From: a virus
Strand: one strand, 5' to 3'
DNA length: 46,324 nt
IMG/VR virus record: IMGVR_UViG_3300025120_000108
Span: 1-46,324 of that record
Shown one piece after another: positions 32,846-42,301 of this stretch. Within the stretch, counting starts at the first letter, position 1; each line of letters opens with the position of its first letter. A program made the translations under genes and the position numbers. Below the pieces are notes generated by a model. That model had not been told where the DNA came from, did no database searches, and saw only the letters and a program-made list of their open reading frames with translations.

Positions 32846-33061
32846 ATGACTAAGTTACCTAAAGATATTTTAAAAAAAATTGCAGAAGCTGAGTATCTGG
32901 AAAAGTGGAACGGATCAGAATGGGAGAAGGTTCCAGTAGATGCTAAGTCTCCTGCAGTACAGAAATTAAAAGAAATGATGATTGCTGAGATAGAGATTAA
33001 CGTTACGAAAGAAGCGTTAGAGCTTGATATTTTAAAAGAAGATGATAGGGATTTAGATTAG
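32846..33061 (+). CDS. Small acidic hypothetical protein
   Basis: 71 residues. No SD precedes ATG 32846. Helical and charged (LPKDILKKIAEAEYLEKW; KEMMIAEIEINVTKEALEL), ending in Asp-rich DDRDLD. A TAACGTTA palindrome lies inside its coding sequence (32996-33005). First gene of the packaging strand. No family recognised. Confidence 0.58.
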   Translation: MTKLPKDILKKIAEAEYLEKWNGSEWEKVPVDAKSPAVQKLKEMMIAEIEINVTKEALELDILKEDDRDLD

Positions 33062-33071
33062 AGTGTATGGT

Positions 33072-33147
33072 ATTAACGTTAATAGTAACGTTAGTATAAT
33101 ACATTAATTATTTAAGATAATTAATTACGTAAAGGATTAACGTTAAT
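33072..33147 (+). promoter_or_regulatory. Cluster of TAACGTTA palindromes before 33146
   Basis: ATTAACGTTAAT at 33072-33083, TAACGTTA at 33086-33093, and ATTAACGTTAAT again at 33136-33147, overlapping the next ATG, with AT-rich sequence in between. This is the same arrangement as at 3089-3144. Probably binding sites for one regulator. Confidence 0.5.
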
Positions 33148-33490
33148 GCAGAGTTTAAAAGAAAATATTTTATTTGATAAAATTCAGGGAAAGTACAGAG
33201 TAGTAATAACTAAAGACAAATATAATTTAATTGTATGTGCTAAGAATAAAACTACTAAAGATGGTAAGCCTACTACGTTAAATAGCTTACTAACTATGAA
33301 ACAAAAAGATTATTTTACATCAGTAGAAGGTTTATTGACTGGAGTATACAGAAAGAGGCTTAGGCTTACTATTAACAAGATAGACCTTGCACATATGCAA
33401 AAGATAGTCAATGATGCCTATATAGACGTATTAGAGATAGCTAAAGGTATATCAGAGCAAAATACATTAATAACACGTAACGAGGATTAA
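33146..33490 (+). CDS. Hypothetical protein upstream of terminase genes
   Basis: 114 residues, ATG inside a palindrome and AAAGGA nine bases upstream. Strands (KYRVVITKDKYNLIVCAKN), then helices with KDYFTSVEGLLTGVYRKRLRL. No family recognised. Its position and palindromic leader suggest it may be a regulator, but no DNA-binding motif is evident. Confidence 0.62.
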   Translation: MQSLKENILFDKIQGKYRVVITKDKYNLIVCAKNKTTKDGKPTTLNSLLTMKQKDYFTSVEGLLTGVYRKRLRLTINKIDLAHMQKIVNDAYIDVLEIAKGISEQNTLITRNED

Positions 33491-33491
33491 T

Positions 33492-33719
33492 ATGGCAATA
33501 CCAAAGAAAAAGAAACCTACCCTAAAGCATGTTCTTAGAGATGTAGGGAACCTTATGTTTCAGCTAGAACAGCTGAGGATGCATGTTTTCAACGGCGATA
33601 GGGCCCTAGATGAATATGTTAAGATGAAAGGTGACAAAGAAGATTTTGTAAAATTTTTAGAAAAAAATTATAAAGAACCAGAAGATGATAAAGATAACGA
33701 AGAAACTAAAGAAAAATGA
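33492..33719 (+). CDS. Small coiled-coil protein before terminase small subunit
   Basis: 75 residues, SD GAGG. Basic start (MAIPKKKKP), a helix LRDVGNLMFQLEQLRMHV, and a Glu/Asp/Lys tail. Overlaps the next gene by 35 bases. Possibly an accessory to terminase; unrecognised. Confidence 0.62.
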   Translation: MAIPKKKKPTLKHVLRDVGNLMFQLEQLRMHVFNGDRALDEYVKMKGDKEDFVKFLEKNYKEPEDDKDNEETKEK

Positions 33720-34452
33720 CTACATTCCTAAGGATTATCTTGTATATACAGATATAGAAGCCGATGAATTGGGTATATTATATAAATATTGGCAAGAATG
33801 TAATCCTGGGGAGTTTGGCATTAGTGATGATAACTATGTTTCTGAGTGTGTTGGCCGTAATGACTACGCTACTAATACTGAAATGGTGTATCCATATGGC
33901 CGTCAGTGGCTTGGTGCTAAAAGAAAATTAGAATTTGAGCCACATTACAAGTCAAATAACTTCTCATCAGTGTCTACGAAGTCATATAATGAATTAGAAG
34001 CTAGAACTGGTAGGGCACAGCTTGCAGTAGATATGTATTTAACGTACAAAATGGCAGGTATAAGCCCCGATCTTGATAAAATAGGGTCAATATACAGGCC
34101 TGACCAAAAAAACCCTGCTATAGCTGCAAAAAGATTACTGAAAACTAAAGAGGCAAAAAAGATGATTGAAGAAAAATTACAAGAAATACTTACAGAAAAA
34201 GGAATCGACGAAGGTTTTGTGTTAGATACTATGAAAAATGCTATAGAAGTAGCTATGACAAAAGAAAACAGTGCTGATATGATACGTGCTGCTAAAGAAT
34301 TGTCTGTGTTTTTAGATATGGCACCAAAAACAAAACAAGTTACAGATACCTTAGAAATTGATATGACGCATCAAATACAGGATAATTATGAAAAACAACG
34401 TAAAAAGCTTAAAGCTACAAAAATACAAGAAATAGATGAAGAAGCAAGTTGA
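33685..34452 (+). CDS. Terminase small subunit (probable)
   Basis: 255 residues; ATG 33685 lies inside the previous gene with only a weak AGAAG upstream. The central helical block (RAQLAVDMYLTYKMAGI... PAIAAKRLLKTKEAKKMIEE) then EKGIDEGFVLDTMKNAI and a helix with DMIRAAKELSVFLDM resemble the DNA-recognition and oligomerisation region of phage small terminases. It immediately precedes the clear large terminase. The subunit would select the packaging site. Family call from pattern and position. Confidence 0.68.
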   Translation: MIKITKKLKKNDYIPKDYLVYTDIEADELGILYKYWQECNPGEFGISDDNYVSECVGRNDYATNTEMVYPYGRQWLGAKRKLEFEPHYKSNNFSSVSTKSYNELEARTGRAQLAVDMYLTYKMAGISPDLDKIGSIYRPDQKNPAIAAKRLLKTKEAKKMIEEKLQEILTEKGIDEGFVLDTMKNAIEVAMTKENSADMIRAAKELSVFLDMAPKTKQVTDTLEIDMTHQIQDNYEKQRKKLKATKIQEIDEEAS

Positions 34453-34552
34453 AATAAAATCTCTAGATAAGGATGCTTTAGCTATATTCATAGAAACTAT
34501 GAAAGAAGTAGCTAAAGATATGAAAATCAAAGTAAAGGTAATACGTGGATAA
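34436..34552 (+). CDS. Tiny bridging hypothetical protein
   Basis: 38-residue frame overlapping both terminase genes. Helical with basic end (KEVAKDMKIKVKVIRG). There is no clear SD; the frame fills the small gap between the two terminase subunits. May be real and coupled, or a chance frame. Confidence 0.38.
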   Translation: MKKQVEIKSLDKDALAIFIETMKEVAKDMKIKVKVIRG

Positions 34553-36032
34553 AAACAAGCTATTACTTAAGATGCAACAAGATATGTTGTTATTTGGGCG
34601 TATGGTAATGCCCAACATGTTTAGTTCTCAGTCTCCAAGGTTTCATTACGATATAACTAACAAGTTATTAGATCCAGATGTGACACAATTGAATATCATC
34701 GCACCTCGTGGACACGCCAAGTCTTCTATTGTGGCTGGCGTGTACCCCTTGTTTCATTTAATGTTTGACAAAGGTCCTAAGGTAATAGTACTTGTATCTA
34801 GAACACAGGGACACGCTACTAAGTTACTAGGTACAATTAAAGATGTATTAGATTATTCTCAGGAGTTTAGACACTTTTTTGGTTATTGGGGTATGCAATC
34901 TGCACGTAAGTGGTCGAATGCAGAGATAGAGCTAAAAGACGGTTCCGTTATTATATGTAAGGGTACAGGACAACAGATACGTGGTATCAAGCACGGAAAT
35001 CAACGACCTACCCTCATTATATTAGATGACCCAGAAGATGAGGTAAATACTAAAACAGCAGAGGCAATGGAGCAAAATCTCCGTTGGTTGCTACAATCTG
35101 GTGTTCCCTCGTTAGATCCTTTAAAAGGTAGAATATGTGTTATTGGTACTCCTCAACATGAACGGTGTCTCGTTGAGACATTGAAAGATATGACAGGATG
35201 GACTAACCTTACATTTTCTCCTAACATAGAAGAAGGTATATCCTTGTGGCCAGATGTATGGCCTATAGAAAAACTGGTACAAAAGAAAAAAGAATTAGAG
35301 AGTATTAACCGTATATCCGTATTCTATAGAGAGTATTTATGTCAAATTGTAGGTGATGAAGAAAATTTATTTAGAGCAGAACATATAAAATACTATGACG
35401 GATATATAGAAACGGATGAACAAGGGTTGTCGAATCTCATCCTGACGAACCTTAATGGTGAGGAAGTAGAAGAGATTAGACCTGTAAACATATTTACAGG
35501 AGTCGACCCTGCATCTAGTACCAAGAGAGGAGCAGACTTTAGTGTTATATTTAATTTAGCTATTGACTATGATGGTAATAGGTTTGTTATTCCTTACTAT
35601 AGAAAAAGAGCAACACCATTAGACTTAGCAGAGTCTATTATAGATAACTTTGTTAGATATAGAAGTGCTAAGACACGTATTGAGTCTGTAGGATACCAGG
35701 AAATGTTACGTCAATACATTAAAGAACGATCAGCAGATGAAGGATTGTTTATACCTGGTCTTGAAATAAAAGAAAACCCTAGAACATCTAAGTCTTATAG
35801 ATTAGAAAGTTTACAACCATTGTTTGCACAAGGATTTGTTTATATAAGAAAATCTATGCAACCTCTTTTAGATGAATTGCTTTTATATCCACGTGGAAAA
35901 CATGACGATTTACTTGATGGATTCTTCTATGCTAACAAAAATTGTTATAAACCTACGCACGAAGGTGCCGATATGGACCTAGATTATGAAGATCATTATG
36001 AAATAAAACCCAGAAACTGGAAAATAGGGTAA
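34545..36032 (+). CDS. Terminase large subunit
   Basis: 495 residues, GTG start at 34545 with AAAGG upstream. The N-terminal ATPase has Walker A APRGHAKSS (53-61, Ala/Arg variant used by many phages) and Walker B LIILDDPEDE (D161/D162). The C-terminal RNase H-like nuclease has GVDPASST with D321, a Glu in the RIESVGYQE strand, and KHDDLLDGF near the end. It pumps DNA into the head and cuts the concatemer. The variant and the circular map suggest headful packaging. Confidence 0.95.
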   Translation: MDKNKLLLKMQQDMLLFGRMVMPNMFSSQSPRFHYDITNKLLDPDVTQLNIIAPRGHAKSSIVAGVYPLFHLMFDKGPKVIVLVSRTQGHATKLLGTIKDVLDYSQEFRHFFGYWGMQSARKWSNAEIELKDGSVIICKGTGQQIRGIKHGNQRPTLIILDDPEDEVNTKTAEAMEQNLRWLLQSGVPSLDPLKGRICVIGTPQHERCLVETLKDMTGWTNLTFSPNIEEGISLWPDVWPIEKLVQKKKELESINRISVFYREYLCQIVGDEENLFRAEHIKYYDGYIETDEQGLSNLILTNLNGEEVEEIRPVNIFTGVDPASSTKRGADFSVIFNLAIDYDGNRFVIPYYRKRATPLDLAESIIDNFVRYRSAKTRIESVGYQEMLRQYIKERSADEGLFIPGLEIKENPRTSKSYRLESLQPLFAQGFVYIRKSMQPLLDELLLYPRGKHDDLLDGFFYANKNCYKPTHEGADMDLDYEDHYEIKPRNWKIG

Positions 36033-36039
36033 ATAATGC

Positions 36040-36069
36040 TTGACATTGTCAAATAAATTTACGTAATTT
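36040..36069 (+). promoter_or_regulatory. Candidate sigma70 promoter with palindromic -35
   Basis: TTGACA (36040-36045) is a consensus -35; an 18-base spacer leads to TAATTT (36064-36069). The -35 is half of a perfect palindrome TTGACA-T-TGTCAA (36040-36052), so a repressor bound there would block RNA polymerase. It lies just after the large terminase stop and upstream of the portal gene. The -10 is weak. Confidence 0.45.
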
Positions 36070-36084
36070 CGGGATAGTATTTGT

Positions 36085-36240
36085 ATGCAAATAGATTTAG
36101 TTAAATATATGATGTCCTTAGGTAATTTTAAAAAGGAATTATCTGATTTATTAAACACTAAAATACCAGAAGGGTATGTAGAACTTAATGCCAAAAAATA
36201 TACAGAACAAGAAAAAAAAGTCAAGAAGTCAAAATTATAA
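36085..36240 (+). CDS. Possible small protein overlapping the portal start
   Basis: 51-residue frame between the terminase and portal genes that overlaps the portal start by 53 bases in another frame. Helical (VKYMMSLGNFKKELSDLL) with a Lys-rich end. No strong SD, but it explains an otherwise empty 150-base gap and might couple portal translation. Confidence 0.38.
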   Translation: MQIDLVKYMMSLGNFKKELSDLLNTKIPEGYVELNAKKYTEQEKKVKKSKL

Positions 36241-38506
36241 TGACCTTATAGATGTTTATGGTTACAACCCTGGTAGCGTACAAAAAAATGACGGATCTAT
36301 TCACGAAGAAGTAGAACTGTCTCAAGAATTACTTAGAGAATATTCATCATCACGTGAACTTTGGGCAGTTAAGTTTCAAGAAGCAATAGAGTTTAGAGCT
36401 GGTGCTCAGTGGACTAACGAAGAAAAAGATGTTTTAGAGTCTCGTGGTCAAGCACCTATAGTAGTAAATCGTATTCACCCTATCGTAGAAACAGCAAAGT
36501 CTTTACTTACATACAACTCACCTCAATTTAGGTCTACTGCTAGAGAAGACTCGGATAATAAAACAGCTAAAGTATTTTCTGATTTGTTTTCTTGGATATG
36601 GGAGCAATCTACTGGTAACGAAGAATTAAAAAAATGTATTGATGACTATTATGTTGGAGGTATGGGAGTAATTAATTGTTATCAAGATCCTCAAGCAGAT
36701 ATGGGTAAAGGTGAAGTTTATATGAAATCTATAAATCCTTTAGATGTTTATATTGACCCTAATTCAAAAGATATTTACGCAAGAGACGCTGCACATATAA
36801 TGGTTGCAAAACATTTAACTGATGAACAAGCAATGACATTATACCCTGATTTTATGGATATTATACAAGATTCATCATCCCATCAATCAGATAACGAAGA
36901 TTATCCTACTACTGATTTAGCAGCAACAGAAGGACAAATATTTAAAGGTGATGACGACAATGTATATCATACGAAAAGAAAGTTTATTGAAAGATATACA
37001 AAAGAAATGCATATGTACTACAATGTATTTGAACCTTTTTCTTTTGAAGAGTTTTTATTTTCAGAAAATGAATACGAACAATATATTAATAAGTATTACA
37101 TAAGATTGCGTAAAATTACTGGTGAAGAAGTTATTATATCAGACGATACTGCTGTACAAGAAATGTTTAATACTTTAAAATCTATTGGACCTACTTTTCA
37201 TTTTGAATTACCAGAACCAGACATACAAGAAGATGGAACTGTTGTTCCTCAAGATCCTCTTATGGTACCTGGAATGGAAGACGAAGATTCAATACCAGGT
37301 AGTACCACTACAATAATTCCTACAACCGTAGAAGAATTAATAGGATTGGAAAAAATTAACTCTAATAAAATAGAAAAATGTTGTGTAGCTATGCATGTAT
37401 CTGTAGGAGATAATCTTTTATATGAGCGTGTGCTGCCAACTGAAGAGTATCCAATTATACCATTAATGAATATACATCACAGAAATCCATATCCAGAGTC
37501 AGATGTACGTTTATTTAGACCTTTACAAGAATATATTAATAAAATTAGATCATTAATTATCGCACATGCTTCTACTAGTACTAATGTAAAACTGTTGATA
37601 CCTAGAGGTTCAGCAGATATTCGTATGATAGAAGAAGAATGGGGAAGAGCAGGGACCAGTGTTATTGAGTTTGATGCCGAATTAGGTGCACCTATTGTGG
37701 CAGGTCCAGTACCTCTTCCCAACGAATTATATAAAAACGAAGCTGATGCTAAGTATGACTTAGAATATGGCTTTGGTATTTTTGAGTTAATGCAAGGAAG
37801 TACTGCAAATGCACCATCTACATATAGAGGAACATTAGTTGTTGACGAATTTGGTCAAAGACGTATTAAAGCAAGAAGAGATGATGTAGAAAACTTTTTA
37901 AATCAAGTAGCAAAAGTTGCAATACCTTTAATACAACAACTTTATACTGAAGAAAAAGTAATTAGATTAGTTCAACCTAATGGACTAGAAAAAGAAGAAA
38001 GATTTAATTTTTACAAAGAAATGGATAATGGTTCTGTAGTTAAATTTAATGACATAGGTGTAGGTAAATACGATATAAGAGTTATTGCTGGGTCTACATT
38101 ACCTACAAATAGAATGGCGTTATTAGCTACTTACCAAGAAATGTACCAAGCAGGATTAATTGATCAAGTTGAAGTATTGAAGAAGTCAGAACTAGTAGAC
38201 GTAGAAGGTGTATTAGAACGTGCTGGTCAAATGAAACAAATGCAACAACAAATGATGGCTATGGAAGAAGAATTAAAGAAGGTCAAAGGAGACCTACAAA
38301 CTGCTTCACGTGAAGAAATTCATGCTAAGAAACGTTTAGAAGTAGAAAAGTTTAGCTCTGGATTAGACAAAGTGCGAAACAGAGCTGATGCGGCAACTAC
38401 AATGTATCAAAATAGACTTGCCGACGTTGAAAACAATCTAATAAACTCTGCTGAGGAGGCTAAGGCTATGCAAATGCGAGCTGAAACCCCCGAGGAAGAG
38501 AGTTAG
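36188..38506 (+). CDS. Portal protein, P22-like
   Basis: 772 residues. The pattern near residues 50-105 (ELWAVKFQEAIEFRAGAQW, then RGQAPIVVNRIHPIV) is the N-terminal signature of large P22-type portals, whose size (~725) also fits. A long alpha/beta body follows, and the C-terminus is a Gln/Met-rich coiled coil (QMKQMQQQMMAMEEELKK), like the P22 barrel. It forms the dodecameric DNA channel at one head vertex and binds the terminase. The start at 36188 lacks a close SD. Confidence 0.88.
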   Translation: MPKNIQNKKKKSRSQNYNDLIDVYGYNPGSVQKNDGSIHEEVELSQELLREYSSSRELWAVKFQEAIEFRAGAQWTNEEKDVLESRGQAPIVVNRIHPIVETAKSLLTYNSPQFRSTAREDSDNKTAKVFSDLFSWIWEQSTGNEELKKCIDDYYVGGMGVINCYQDPQADMGKGEVYMKSINPLDVYIDPNSKDIYARDAAHIMVAKHLTDEQAMTLYPDFMDIIQDSSSHQSDNEDYPTTDLAATEGQIFKGDDDNVYHTKRKFIERYTKEMHMYYNVFEPFSFEEFLFSENEYEQYINKYYIRLRKITGEEVIISDDTAVQEMFNTLKSIGPTFHFELPEPDIQEDGTVVPQDPLMVPGMEDEDSIPGSTTTIIPTTVEELIGLEKINSNKIEKCCVAMHVSVGDNLLYERVLPTEEYPIIPLMNIHHRNPYPESDVRLFRPLQEYINKIRSLIIAHASTSTNVKLLIPRGSADIRMIEEEWGRAGTSVIEFDAELGAPIVAGPVPLPNELYKNEADAKYDLEYGFGIFELMQGSTANAPSTYRGTLVVDEFGQRRIKARRDDVENFLNQVAKVAIPLIQQLYTEEKVIRLVQPNGLEKEERFNFYKEMDNGSVVKFNDIGVGKYDIRVIAGSTLPTNRMALLATYQEMYQAGLIDQVEVLKKSELVDVEGVLERAGQMKQMQQQMMAMEEELKKVKGDLQTASREEIHAKKRLEVEKFSSGLDKVRNRADAATTMYQNRLADVENNLINSAEEAKAMQMRAETPEEES

Positions 38507-38521
38507 GAATAGGAGATTAAA

Positions 38522-39421
38522 ATGAGTGAAGATACACAGACAACAAATGTTGAACAACCACAGGTAGAAGAGGTTATGACTGCAACACCTGAGATACCAG
38601 AAGAAGATATTTTCAATGAAATATTTGGAGACAACTCATCAGAGTTTGCTTTTAAAAGTGAACAACCTGATGTTCCAGTAGAAAATAAACCTTTAGAAGA
38701 ACAACGATCTGTTGATCCAAAAGAAGACAATAGCCAGTTTCAATACTGGCAAAGCCAAACAGATAAAAAACAAGCAGAGATAGATGAATTGAAAGGGCAA
38801 GTTTCAGATTTGATTCAAGCCGTTAAATCACCAGTATCTGCTGAAGCCAACACAGTTGGAGCTAAAGAGGAAACAGTTGTCGCAAGACCTGTTAAACCTG
38901 TAAGGCCTGTTGAGTTTAGTCATTCTGAGGCATTAGCCGACCCAGATAGTAGTAGTGCTAAATACTTAGCAACACAAAGTGAATATATGGAAAATATGGC
39001 AGAATATACTACGTCATTAGAAGAACAGCGTATATCATCTTTACGTACAATGGAAGCACAGACAAAAAAACAAGCTCAAGAAGCTCAGTTAGTGTCTGAC
39101 CTACAACGTAATTATGGATACGATCAAGATTCAGCTAATGACTTCTTAGTAAAAATGACATCACCTGAATCAATGTCTTTAGACAACTTGGTTAAATTAC
39201 ATAAAATAAATACTCAACCTGAAAGTGGTAATCAAACAATTACTCACATTAATGATGAGGCTATTCGTAAGCAATCAAGCATGATGCAGCAACAGTCAAA
39301 ACTGTCTATTCCTAAACCTATAGGGGTAAAGGCTGGAGTCAATGTGCAGTCATCTAAAACATCAGAAAACAAAATGATGGATTCTATGTTAAGTAACTTT
39401 AAAAAGAAGAATCCATTTTAA
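38522..39421 (+). CDS. Scaffolding protein
   Basis: 299 residues, SD GGAG. Acidic, low-complexity N-terminal third (VEQPQVEEVMTATPEIPEED), a long helix with Gln/Glu/Lys (KKQAEIDELKGQVSDLIQ) and a basic tail (SMLSNFKKKNPF). Position between portal and capsid plus the acidic-then-basic, helical make-up is typical of a scaffold that is removed on maturation. Identity from context and composition. Confidence 0.8.
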   Translation: MSEDTQTTNVEQPQVEEVMTATPEIPEEDIFNEIFGDNSSEFAFKSEQPDVPVENKPLEEQRSVDPKEDNSQFQYWQSQTDKKQAEIDELKGQVSDLIQAVKSPVSAEANTVGAKEETVVARPVKPVRPVEFSHSEALADPDSSSAKYLATQSEYMENMAEYTTSLEEQRISSLRTMEAQTKKQAQEAQLVSDLQRNYGYDQDSANDFLVKMTSPESMSLDNLVKLHKINTQPESGNQTITHINDEAIRKQSSMMQQQSKLSIPKPIGVKAGVNVQSSKTSENKMMDSMLSNFKKKNPF

Positions 39422-39441
39422 ACTAGGAGAAGTGAAATAAG

Positions 39442-40890
39442 ATGGCTAACATATATAGTGTAAACCCAGGAGAAGCTGTTAACGGTACCTCCATCGACGT
39501 GGATAGACGAATATTCAACTTCGGTGAGAGAGTAGCGGAATTAGCTCCTCAACAATCACCTTTCTTCACCTATTTATCAAACGTTGCTAAAAAACCTACA
39601 GACGATCCTGTCTTTAAGTTTTTAGAGCAAAGACATCAATGGCAAAGACGTAATTTCCAATTACAAGCAGCAAAAGAAGTAGGAGCTTATAGCTCTGACG
39701 CTTATGCTATTATAAATGCAGATGACTTTTTTGTAGATTGCGAATATGATAAATTCGGTAGAGAGGTAGCAGTAAATGTTGCACCAGAATTCTTACTTTC
39801 TGGGCAAATTGTTGCAATAGAATGTGAATACGACGCTGACGGATCAGACGGAAGTGACGTACCAGCAATCGCATATTACAAGATCGACACAGCTGACGCA
39901 GTAGATGCTGCTAAAGCTAAAATTACAGCAGCTACTTTCCTTAAGCTAAAACTTAAGGCAACTAGAACTGCAGACGGAGCAGATGCAGCAACATCAGGTT
40001 TTCAAACACCTGCTGCTAATTCTAAGCTACGTTTCGATGACAACGTTAAAGGTCAAGTTGTAGGTTCAGCATTTGCTGAAGGTGGAACTGACCCAGATGG
40101 TTGGAGTGACGAGTTCTATAACAGAGAAGGATACTGTCAAATCTTTAAGACATCAGTACCTCTATTCTCTGGTACAGCTCTAGCTACTAGATATCGTGGA
40201 ATTTCTAACGAATACATGCGTGTATATCAAGAAAAACTTATGGAACATAAGATGGATCTTGAACATGCAATGCTATTTGGTATAGGAACAGATTCGAATG
40301 TCAGTGGAGCAACTGGTCCAATACGTAGAACATGGGGTATCGTACCTTACACTGAAGCTTATGGTAAAATTAAAACATTTGCTTACGCTTCAGCAACATA
40401 CGATCACTTTATTGATTCTATGGAAGACGTATTCTCACCTGAATCTGGAAACAGTGGTGAGAAACTAGTATTAGCTTCAAGAAAAGTACTATCATGGTTG
40501 AATAAACTTGGTGGTTCTTCATTCTTAGGTAATACAATGGCCTTAGGTCATACAGCTACTACATCAGGTGGTTCTAACCCTTACGGATTAGACGTACAAA
40601 ATGTTCAAGGTAGCTTTGGTCATGCTGTAACAAGAGTATCAACTATTTACGGTAACCTTAACTTTGTTATGGAACCGCTATTTAGAGGTATTCACGAAAA
40701 TACAGCGATCATGATTGATTTGAATAACGTAGCATACCGTCCTTTAATGGGTAACGGTGTATCACGTGATACTCAAATCATTACTAATGTACAAAACAGA
40801 AACGTTGACGGAAGAAAAGACATGGTTCTTACAGAAGCAGGTCTAGAAATTTCTTTACCAGAAACACATACTGTATTGCAATTTAGTTAA
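39442..40890 (+). CDS. Major capsid protein
   Basis: 482 residues. It follows the scaffold gene and has a strong-expression context: upstream GGAG and a downstream hairpin. The start (MANIYSVNPGEAVNG... RRIFNFGERVAELAPQQSPF) and Gly/Ala-rich middle resemble HK97-fold capsid proteins of podoviruses. Gene content and codon use are more G/C-rich than in neighbours, which fits high expression. The HK97 fold is inferred, not visible as a motif. Confidence 0.82.
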   Translation: MANIYSVNPGEAVNGTSIDVDRRIFNFGERVAELAPQQSPFFTYLSNVAKKPTDDPVFKFLEQRHQWQRRNFQLQAAKEVGAYSSDAYAIINADDFFVDCEYDKFGREVAVNVAPEFLLSGQIVAIECEYDADGSDGSDVPAIAYYKIDTADAVDAAKAKITAATFLKLKLKATRTADGADAATSGFQTPAANSKLRFDDNVKGQVVGSAFAEGGTDPDGWSDEFYNREGYCQIFKTSVPLFSGTALATRYRGISNEYMRVYQEKLMEHKMDLEHAMLFGIGTDSNVSGATGPIRRTWGIVPYTEAYGKIKTFAYASATYDHFIDSMEDVFSPESGNSGEKLVLASRKVLSWLNKLGGSSFLGNTMALGHTATTSGGSNPYGLDVQNVQGSFGHAVTRVSTIYGNLNFVMEPLFRGIHENTAIMIDLNNVAYRPLMGNGVSRDTQIITNVQNRNVDGRKDMVLTEAGLEISLPETHTVLQFS

Positions 40891-40897
40891 GTTAATC

Positions 40898-40921
40898 GGG
40901 GGAGTTGAAATATACTCCCCC
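40898..40921 (+). terminator. Hairpin after the capsid gene
   Basis: GGGGGAGT (40898-40905) and ACTCCCCC (40914-40921) form a perfect 8-bp stem with an eight-base loop, followed by ATTTA. It begins seven bases after the capsid stop. The T run is short, so it probably reduces read-through or protects the capsid mRNA 3' end, raising capsid yield over downstream genes. Confidence 0.65.
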
Positions 40922-40940
40922 ATTTAAGAAGGAGAATATT

Positions 40941-41234
40941 ATGGGATTACCAATAGCAGCATTTTTAGCAACAGCAGCAAGAGCTGGTAAAATAGCTAAA
41001 GATGTTTATACTGCATCAAAGCCAGCAAGAACTGCAGCTACAGCAGCATTTAAAAAAGCAATGAAAACTAAAGGACGTAAAGATACTGACAAACTTTTAA
41101 CTGGAAGTATTGATAAAATCGGTACAACTATTAAAAACAATCCTATCAAAACTACTGTTGGTGGAGGATTTATTGTTAATAGAATATCTAAGCGTAGAGG
41201 TAAAAGAGCACAAAGAAAAGCAGATAGAAGATAA
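40941..41234 (+). CDS. Small basic virion-region protein
   Basis: 97 residues from ATG 40941 (GGAG upstream); an ATG further up lies in the capsid hairpin and is unlikely. Ala-rich N-terminal helix (AAFLATAARAGKIAKDVYTA), then basic segments ending ISKRRGKRAQRKADRR. A glycine-rich strand (TTVGGGFIVNR) sits in the middle. May coat DNA or bind the inner shell; no family recognised. Confidence 0.68.
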   Translation: MGLPIAAFLATAARAGKIAKDVYTASKPARTAATAAFKKAMKTKGRKDTDKLLTGSIDKIGTTIKNNPIKTTVGGGFIVNRISKRRGKRAQRKADRR

Positions 41235-42301
41235 TGGCTTTTAAAACACAGATAGAAGCAATAGTTGGTGATATAGATAGTCCAATTAGTTACACATCTC
41301 AAGCTCCTTTGTATTTAGCAGAAGGAGTTAAATTTGTAACTAAGTATGTTATGATAAATGAAGATATGGCTGATAGACTTACAACAGCAACTACTTTAGA
41401 CTCTAATCCTACTACATTACCACTCGATTCTGTATTAAAGGTAGTTAATGTAACTAGATCAGATGCAACTCGTCATAGAGAAGCATTACAAGTATCATTA
41501 GCTAAGGTGCCTGATTATACAGATGTAAATAGTTTATACTATACAAGTAAGCTAGACCCTAAATGGTATGTAAGTAATAATACTTTAAATGTTATACCTA
41601 CTCCATCTGACGCACAACCTGCTATAGTTTATAATATAATATCAGATACTTCAGTAGGACTTGATGATACATCCATTACAAATTTTCCAGATGAATTAGA
41701 AAGAGGTGTTATACTTTATGCATCAAGAGAATTATTAAGATTAATGATAGCTAATGTATCTTTACCCGTTATACCAACACCAGTAACATTAAATGATACT
41801 ACATTGGCTGATTTAACTACAGCACCAAGTTACAATAAACCTACTATAACTACAAATTATGGTACATTATCTGCAACTGACACAACATCTGGAACAGAAA
41901 CAGATTTTGGTGTAGATGATTTTATAGCAGACGAAGATCCAGAAATGGCACAAGTAGCACTAGGGAAACAACAACAGTTGTTACAACAATATGCAGCAGA
42001 TATAGAAAACGAATTAAATGAATACAATAAAGAATTGTCTATATACACTACAGATTTAACTCAAAAAATTGAAGCAGCTAGAACAGTAAGTGAAAGTGAA
42101 GCACAAGAAATACAAGATTACATGGGAAGAGTGGAGTCTTATGGTATTCAAGTAAATGCACAAATGACTGATTACCAATGGTATTTAGAGCAATATAAAA
42201 AAGTAGATCAAGAATTAGGTTCTTTTTTAAGTTTATATATAATGCAACCGCAAACAGAAGGGAAAGATTATGAAACTCCAGCAGATGATAGAGTTAGTTA
42301 G
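41234..42301 (+). CDS. Head-tail region structural protein
   Basis: 355 residues, start overlapping the upstream stop as TAATG. First ~190 residues look like an adaptor-type alpha/beta domain (SQAPLYLAEGVKFVTKYVMI; TLPLDSVLKVVNVTRSD); the C-terminal third is Gln/Glu helical (EMAQVALGKQQQLLQQYAAD). Set after the capsid and before a P22 gp4-like adaptor, so a connector or tail-adaptor role is likely. Family not named. Confidence 0.68.
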   Translation: MAFKTQIEAIVGDIDSPISYTSQAPLYLAEGVKFVTKYVMINEDMADRLTTATTLDSNPTTLPLDSVLKVVNVTRSDATRHREALQVSLAKVPDYTDVNSLYYTSKLDPKWYVSNNTLNVIPTPSDAQPAIVYNIISDTSVGLDDTSITNFPDELERGVILYASRELLRLMIANVSLPVIPTPVTLNDTTLADLTTAPSYNKPTITTNYGTLSATDTTSGTETDFGVDDFIADEDPEMAQVALGKQQQLLQQYAADIENELNEYNKELSIYTTDLTQKIEAARTVSESEAQEIQDYMGRVESYGIQVNAQMTDYQWYLEQYKKVDQELGSFLSLYIMQPQTEGKDYETPADDRVS

